From Pseudobdellovibrionaceae bacterium (GTDB taxonomy: Bacteria; Bdellovibrionota; FAC87; UBA2466; JACKAF01): a DNA stretch of 64,000 nt. The stretch lies in NCBI GenBank assembly GCA_020635235.1, contig JACKAF010000001.1, forward strand, positions 558,001-622,000. Reading direction: 5' to 3'. Position numbers and translations under genes: made by a program. The notes under the pieces are model-generated. The model saw only the letters and a list, made by a program, of their open reading frames with translations, searched no databases and was not told the DNA's origin. This document shows positions 59,444 to 64,000 of this stretch, piece after piece. How positions within the stretch are numbered: the stretch's first letter is position 1; each line of letters begins with the position of its first letter.

Positions 59444-60718
59444 TTAAAGCGCTGCTTCAGTCCAGACCCACTCGCCTTCGCGCCGTCCGAGGGTGGCCTT
59501 AAGGGTAGAACGCCGCTTTCCGTTCGGAGCGTGGATGAGCGCGGGAATGTAGTTTTCGGTATGGCCTTTCCAGAGATCTCCAGTTTCAAAGGCCTTTCGT
59601 TCAAGCAACACGTCTTTGGTTTTGCCTCGTTGGCTTGCTAGATAGCGAGCGTACTGCTGGTCGCTGATTTCTCTAAGTTTTGCGGCCCGAAAGTCAATGT
59701 CCGCTGGATCGACTTTGGCATCCATGTTTTCGGCCGCTGTGTCGCGGCGTACGGAGAAGGGGAAGACATGAAGTTTTGCCCAAACGGCGCGGTGCAAACA
59801 CTCGATCGTCTCTTCAAATTCAGCGCCGCTTTCACCAGGGAAGCCGACTATGACGTCCACGCCAATGTAGACATCCGGGTTGGCGGAAAATAGCTTGTGC
59901 GTTACCGCCTCAAACTCGTTAGCACTATAAAACCGCCGCATCTTAGTCAGTACCTTGTCGCTTCCACTTTGCAACGCGATGTGAAAATAAGGGCAGAGAC
60001 GTTTTTCTGTCCTTAGCAGATCGACCAGAGCATCGGGAATTTCAAATGGATCGAGTGTACTTAAACGGACGCGTGGTCCACCTGGGGTTTCAAAGAGCGC
60101 GCTGAGCAGTCCCATGAGATCGGTACCCTGATCCCAGCCATAATGCGCCAGGTGTATGCCGGTCAGCACAACTTCCTCAAAGCCTTGTGCGTGAGCTTCA
60201 CGTACCTGTCGAACGACTGTTTCAAGCGGCAAACTTCGGCTTCGACCCCGGGCCTGAGGGATGATACAGAAGCTGCACTTAAAGTTGCAGCCATCCTGAA
60301 CCTTGATTGAAGCGCGAGCCCGTCTGGATCCTAGAAACTCCTCGGGTAGGTAGCCCGTGTTTTTCTTCACTTTATCTTTGGTCGACGGTTTCACGAAAAA
60401 ATCAAAGACCTGGTGTTTGTCGGCCGTACCGAGCACGACATCCACACAGTCCATACCAAGGAGTTCTTCTTTTCCTGTCTGCCCGTAGCAGCCGATTACC
60501 GCGATTAAGGAATTCGGATTTTGTCGCTTAAGGCGGCGAGCGTAGTTGCGGGCGCTGCGATCCGCGTCTTCAGTCACGGTGCAGCTGTTGATCACGTAGG
60601 CGTCAGCAAAGTTCTTATCCGTCACCACTTCAAAGCCCCGGCGTTGCGCTTCCAGCCACAACGTGTCCGTGTCCACGCTATTTGCGCGGCAGCCAAAGGT
60701 TTTGAATCCAATCTTCAT
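59444..60718 (-). CDS. mtaB: tRNA methylthiotransferase MtaB
   Basis: This 424-residue protein has UPF0004 domain start K-T-F-G-C-R-A-N-S-V-D-T, a radical-SAM cluster C-N-F-K-C-S-F-C and a C-terminal TRAM-like region. The start F-G-C-R-x-N and length fit MtaB, which adds a methylthio group to t6A37 of tRNAs, better than MiaB or RimO. The two [4Fe-4S] sites need sulfur, which the cysteine desulfurase encoded upstream could supply. It overlaps the mnmA stop by ATGA. Confidence 0.9.
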   Translation of the reverse strand: MKIGFKTFGCRANSVDTDTLWLEAQRRGFEVVTDKNFADAYVINSCTVTEDADRSARNYARRLKRQNPNSLIAVIGCYGQTGKEELLGMDCVDVVLGTADKHQVFDFFVKPSTKDKVKKNTGYLPEEFLGSRRARASIKVQDGCNFKCSFCIIPQARGRSRSLPLETVVRQVREAHAQGFEEVVLTGIHLAHYGWDQGTDLMGLLSALFETPGGPRVRLSTLDPFEIPDALVDLLRTEKRLCPYFHIALQSGSDKVLTKMRRFYSANEFEAVTHKLFSANPDVYIGVDVIVGFPGESGAEFEETIECLHRAVWAKLHVFPFSVRRDTAAENMDAKVDPADIDFRAAKLREISDQQYARYLASQRGKTKDVLLERKAFETGDLWKGHTENYIPALIHAPNGKRRSTLKATLGRREGEWVWTEAAL

Positions 60719-61842
60719 TGGGCTTTTTGGAAGGCCTCTTCCCTGTCTTCTATCCAGCCGCCACCAAGCACCTGATCGTCCTTATAAATCACCAAAGCTT
60801 GTCCTGGTGTGATGGCTCGCTGCGGTTCTTCGAAGTGCACTTCGGCGCGCCCGTCGAGCAAGGGGTAAATGCTTACTGGGCTTTCTTTGGCGCGGTAGCG
60901 AATCTTCGCCGTAAAATTGTGATTCTTATCGAGGCCGGGATCGCTGACCCACCTGAGCTGCGCGACTGTGCACTTGTGTTGGAAGAGAGCTGCCTCAGGT
61001 CCCACGATGACTTCGTTGCGCGCCTTATTCAGTGCGACGACATACAGGGGTTCTTTGGAGTTCACACCCAGTCCCTTGCGCTGGCCGATGGTGAACTGGT
61101 GAAGACCGGTATGGTCGCCGATGTGCTTGCCCGAAGTGTCAAGTACCTGTCCCTGATGGAGGAGGCTCGGCGCGACTCGCTTTTCGATGAAGTCCTTATA
61201 ATTGCGATTTTGGACGAAACAGATTTCCTGACTGTCTGGTTTGTTCGCAACACCAAGGTTCAGTTTGTTCGCAATCTCGCGGACCTCGTCCTTAACGAAA
61301 GAACCTACCGGAAAAACCGTCCGGGCAAGATCCTCCTGTTCCATGGTGAACAAGAAGTAGGACTGGTCTTTGAGGGGGTCTTTGCCCTTACAAAGCTCGT
61401 ATTGGTCGGCCTTCGGGTTAAATCTCACGGTAGCGTAGTGACCGGTGGCCAAGTAATCGGCTCCCAAATCCAACGCCCACTCCATCAGGTGGCGAAACTT
61501 TACCTTCTCGTTGCACTTCACACACGGGTTAGGAGTGCGTCCCCCAAGGTACTCGTGGACAAAATTGTCGATAACTTCCGATTGGAACTTTTCTTCCATG
61601 TTGGCGACATAGAACGGAATGCCCAGGGTTTGGGCTACCCGACGGGCGTCCGAAATGTCGGTCAAGGAGCAGCAGGTGCCAAACTTATTGGTGGTTTCTT
61701 CGGCCATATCATGGAGCTGCAGGGAGATGCCAATTACTTCAAAGCCACGTTGCTTGAGCCAGCCAGCTGCGACGGAGCTATCCACGCCTCCGCTCATGGC
61801 AACGACTACTTTGGAACCTTTTTTTGGTTCTAGATTGATCAC
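60715..61842 (-). CDS. mnmA: tRNA 2-thiouridylase MnmA
   Basis: MnmA thiolates U34 of tRNA-Lys, Glu and Gln. The sequence has the PP-loop V-A-M-S-G-G-V-D-S-S, first catalytic Cys in N-P-C-V-K-C-N, the second Cys in Q-E-I-C-F-V, and G-Q-R-K-G-L-G. I chose the GTG at 61842, with AGAGGAG seven bases upstream, over the ATG at 61875, which has no such SD. It overlaps mtaB by ATGA, so both tRNA sulfur-modifying enzymes are made together. Confidence 0.95.
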   Translation of the reverse strand: MINLEPKKGSKVVVAMSGGVDSSVAAGWLKQRGFEVIGISLQLHDMAEETTNKFGTCCSLTDISDARRVAQTLGIPFYVANMEEKFQSEVIDNFVHEYLGGRTPNPCVKCNEKVKFRHLMEWALDLGADYLATGHYATVRFNPKADQYELCKGKDPLKDQSYFLFTMEQEDLARTVFPVGSFVKDEVREIANKLNLGVANKPDSQEICFVQNRNYKDFIEKRVAPSLLHQGQVLDTSGKHIGDHTGLHQFTIGQRKGLGVNSKEPLYVVALNKARNEVIVGPEAALFQHKCTVAQLRWVSDPGLDKNHNFTAKIRYRAKESPVSIYPLLDGRAEVHFEEPQRAITPGQALVIYKDDQVLGGGWIEDREEAFQKAQ

Positions 61843-61892
61843 TTTGGTACTCCTCTGAAGACTCCGGTCTATCATAGGGGGATTTCCCCTGT

Positions 61893-62918
61893 CTATGGCC
61901 GGCGGCGGCGATCGGGTAGTTGCTGAGGCAAGGTTCTCGAAACTGCCAGGTAGCCGCCAATCAAGTCACCAATGGCGTCCCGTGTTTCGCGAGAGATTCT
62001 AAGTCCCATCCCTACTTCGGTGCCCTCGACCAGGACGGTATACGCGAGTTGTTCAGGTTTCAGGTAGTTCGTGACATCAAGGTGGTCAGTTCGCAATAGC
62101 AACGTCGTGTCGCTCGGCCCCATTGTTGCTGCGCCCGCCTTTATCTCGATGGAGATTTTCTGCCCGAGTGCTATCTCCAAGTCCTTTTTGCGTCGAAAAA
62201 AGCCTCCGGTTTCCAAAGACGCCTGAAACACACCCTTTGCGGTCTGTACGGCGCGGAAATGCTGCCCTCGAATTGTGGCGTACCAGGACGGAAGAAATTC
62301 CTGCAGCACGCTCAAAGGGTACTGATCAGTTGCCGAGGCGAGCTGGCTCTTCAGGGCGAGGAGCCAATTATTCTGAAGCTTGTTAAAGGCGCTCTCGTGG
62401 GGCGGGACATCGCCACCGGTGTCGTAGAGTAGATAAAACACAACCATGTAGTTCCACGCGGAGCCCAGTCCAGAAGTGCAAAGATCGTCAACGGAAGGGT
62501 CTGCGTCTAGCTCAGGTTGCAGCTCGGGAGGGCGGGTAAGCACGGATGCCAAAAATGCCGAGGCCGTCTCCTCATTGTGGGCTTCTTTTAGGATATAGGC
62601 GATGGCGATAAGGACTTGGTAGTAAGCGTGCGCCGGCGCGAAGCGTTTGCTGTATTCCCACGCCACTGAAAACTGTTCGGCGTTGAATTCCGGAATGAGG
62701 GTCGTGGGGAGCATCCACGCGCGATGGGTTTTGAGCGTGCCAGCGCCCTGCAGTCTGTGCAGGGCAAGCTCCCATTCGAGCGAAGTCTCTTCCAGATCAT
62801 CCACATCCACATGGAGTGGAAACGCGTTCTGCTCAGCGAAATCGTGCACGCAAGTCAGGCGAAGAGCGAGTGCAGGGCTGCACAAAACGAAAGCGATATA
62901 GACGACGACCTTGGACAT
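61893..62918 (-). CDS. Secreted protein of unknown function
   Basis: This 341-residue protein has a signal peptide (cleavage near A-L-A-L) with two Cys early on. It is largely helical with W-E-Y-S-K-R-F and alpha-hairpin-like segments, and a C-terminal region with V-L-V-E-G-T-E-V. I recognise no family. It lies between the cysteine desulfurase and mnmA on the same strand, at about 60 and 50 bases, so it may be cotranscribed, but an envelope role is likely given the signal. Confidence 0.7.
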   Translation of the reverse strand: MSKVVVYIAFVLCSPALALRLTCVHDFAEQNAFPLHVDVDDLEETSLEWELALHRLQGAGTLKTHRAWMLPTTLIPEFNAEQFSVAWEYSKRFAPAHAYYQVLIAIAYILKEAHNEETASAFLASVLTRPPELQPELDADPSVDDLCTSGLGSAWNYMVVFYLLYDTGGDVPPHESAFNKLQNNWLLALKSQLASATDQYPLSVLQEFLPSWYATIRGQHFRAVQTAKGVFQASLETGGFFRRKKDLEIALGQKISIEIKAGAATMGPSDTTLLLRTDHLDVTNYLKPEQLAYTVLVEGTEVGMGLRISRETRDAIGDLIGGYLAVSRTLPQQLPDRRRRP

Positions 62919-62978
62919 CGGGAGGAAGGACTATAGGTTTTTACGGAAAAAATAAAGACCTAGGTTAAGTGGCTGTAT

Positions 62979-64000
62979 TTATTGTGCCTTTCTTTCCATC
63001 CGCCGCTGGCGGATGCGTGATACCTGGCGGACGAAGAGCTCAATCGACCGGTCGATTTCCTCGTCGGTCGTGAACCGACCCCAGCTAATGCGCATGGCTT
63101 CCTTGGCCTCGTCGGCTTGAAGGCCGAGTGCTGTCAAAACGTGGCTAGGTGAATGAGAGCCAGAGGAGCAGGCCGAGCCACCGGAGGCGCAAAAGCCATC
63201 GAGGTCCAAGGCCGTGAGTAGGATTTCAGATTGAATCCCGTGAAAACGCAGGCACGTCGTGTTGGGTAAGCGCGCGACGGTGGCGCCATGGATTGTGAAA
63301 TCGGACAGGGAATTTCTCAACCCCGCTTCAAAGCGATCCCTTCGCTCGCGAATGGCCTCATAGTGCGAGTCGTTCAAGTCGTCACAAGCCGCAGCAAAGC
63401 CCGCGATGCCAATCATGTTTTGGGTCCCGCCCCTGCGTTTTATCTCCTGGCTACCCCCAAAACGGGTGCATTCGAGTTTGCGCCCGGCGCGGATGGCAAG
63501 CGCGCCGACGCCTTTGGGACCGTAAATCTTGTGTGCCGAGAGGGTGATGAAGTCTGCCCGGTTAAATTCTGACGAGGGTATCTTTCCAAGGGCTTGCGTG
63601 GCGTCGGTATGGAAGAGTGTGCCGGTACGGGCACAGATTTCGGCGATTTCATTTGCCGGGAAAAGAACACCCGTCTCGTTATTGGCGGCCATTAGCGAAA
63701 CCAAGTGCGGGCGAAAGCTTTCCAGTTTGTTTCGGAAGTCCTCCATGTCCAGCGCACCGTCTGCCGCCAGCGCGACCCGTTCTACTTGGGTGCCCAATTT
63801 TTCGCAGAGGAGCGGGAGGGCTTTTTCCACAGACGCGTGCTCCACTGGAGAAGTGAGGAGCCTAAAATCCGAGCCACACTGCAAGGCGCTTCCCATGAGA
63901 ACCATGCCATTGGCTTCGGAGCCCCCCGAAGTGAAAACGATTTCACGCGCCTCGACCCCCGCAGCTTTGGCCACGCGCTCGCGCGATTCTTCTAGAAGAG
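62979..64000 (-). CDS. Cysteine desulfurase (NifS/IscS type), 5' truncated
   Basis: The frame runs to the right edge of the window, so the N-terminus is missing; a GTG at 63974 is internal, because residues before it continue the usual E-x-x-x-R...V-A-K-A pattern. It has E-I-V-F-T-S-G-G-S-E-A-N, the PLP-lysine block S-A-H-K-I-Y-G-P-K-G, and the catalytic Cys loop S-G-G-S-A-C-S-S-G-S. It liberates sulfur from cysteine for Fe-S clusters and tRNA thiolation. The mnmA and mtaB genes downstream on the same strand support a sulfur-relay role. Confidence 0.92.
   Translation of the reverse strand, partial: LLEESRERVAKAAGVEAREIVFTSGGSEANGMVLMGSALQCGSDFRLLTSPVEHASVEKALPLLCEKLGTQVERVALAADGALDMEDFRNKLESFRPHLVSLMAANNETGVLFPANEIAEICARTGTLFHTDATQALGKIPSSEFNRADFITLSAHKIYGPKGVGALAIRAGRKLECTRFGGSQEIKRRGGTQNMIGIAGFAAACDDLNDSHYEAIRERRDRFEAGLRNSLSDFTIHGATVARLPNTTCLRFHGIQSEILLTALDLDGFCASGGSACSSGSHSPSHVLTALGLQADEAKEAMRISWGRFTTDEEIDRSIELFVRQVSRIRQRRMERKAQ

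Noticed and set aside
60718..61833. 371-residue plus-strand frame
   Set aside because: It is the antisense of mnmA, whose motifs are unmistakable; codon use and no domain match mark it as a shadow.

Overview
The window is a gene-dense stretch of chromosome from a Gram-negative bacterium, moderately GC-rich by eye. Evidence for a Gram-negative envelope is the many signal-peptide and lipobox proteins, two outer-membrane beta-barrel candidates, a Tat translocon, FtsEX with a periplasmic EnvC-like partner, and cytochrome bd. DUF4360 proteins, caspase-like secreted proteins and many short orphan lipoproteins would fit Bdellovibrionota/Oligoflexia or another deep proteobacterial-type lineage, but I cannot prove this. 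I see no phage, IS element, integron or CRISPR array. Both ends cut a gene: dabA at the left and a cysteine desulfurase at the right.

Layout. 1-4.06 kb: DabAB inorganic-carbon uptake pair. 4.06-8.55 kb: GNAT acetyltransferase, two divergent DUF4360 secreted proteins, an ECF-like sigma factor with an odd hydrophobic N-terminus and its coupled winged-helix regulator, and a secreted orphan. 8.6-10.9 kb: cydAB. 11-17.1 kb, minus strand: tRNA-Lys, tandem GT2 glycosyltransferase, YdjM-like membrane hydrolase, a flavin reductase with a tiny secreted protein, a short RecQ and a 47-residue very basic protein. 17.3-27 kb: a secreted caspase-like protein, DUF1304-purT, a degenerate nuclease-like protein, an outer-membrane protein, crcB, a DEDDh exonuclease and several lipoproteins or secreted orphans.

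27-30.5 kb: about 300 bases of structured noncoding DNA, two TTG-started secreted coiled-coil/low-complexity proteins (one with two long proline runs), one further secreted orphan, and tRNA-Cys. 30.7-37 kb: a tightly coupled plus-strand run ftsE-ftsX-EnvC-like-apbE-small TM protein-FMN-binding protein-polyferredoxin-orphan. It joins cell-division peptidoglycan control to what looks like an extracytoplasmic flavin/iron-sulfur electron chain. 37.2-41.7 kb: a four-gene redox-type cluster with a mono-haem protein, a lipoprotein, a Tat-exported DUF1501-like protein and a di-haem lipoprotein. 41.7-44.3 kb: a porin-like protein and tatAC.

44.3-53.4 kb: AceE-like pyruvate dehydrogenase E1, a membrane-anchored Mrr-like protein, uracil phosphoribosyltransferase, a DnaQ-like exonuclease, a secreted protein with a metzincin-type zinc motif, a C13/caspase-like lipoprotein, a GT-C membrane protein, tRNA-Arg and a lipoprotein. 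53.5-55 kb: a secreted orphan and a trypsin-like lipoprotein. 55.3-59.2 kb: an envelope-glycan operon (methyltransferase, FAD amine oxidoreductase, GT-C protein). 59.2-64 kb, minus strand: a Mop-domain protein, mtaB, mnmA, a secreted orphan and a cysteine desulfurase. The last group forms a tRNA sulfur-modification neighbourhood.

The genome is compact: most same-strand neighbours touch or overlap by ATGA or TAATG, and three convergent pairs share a CTAG in which each strand has its stop codon.
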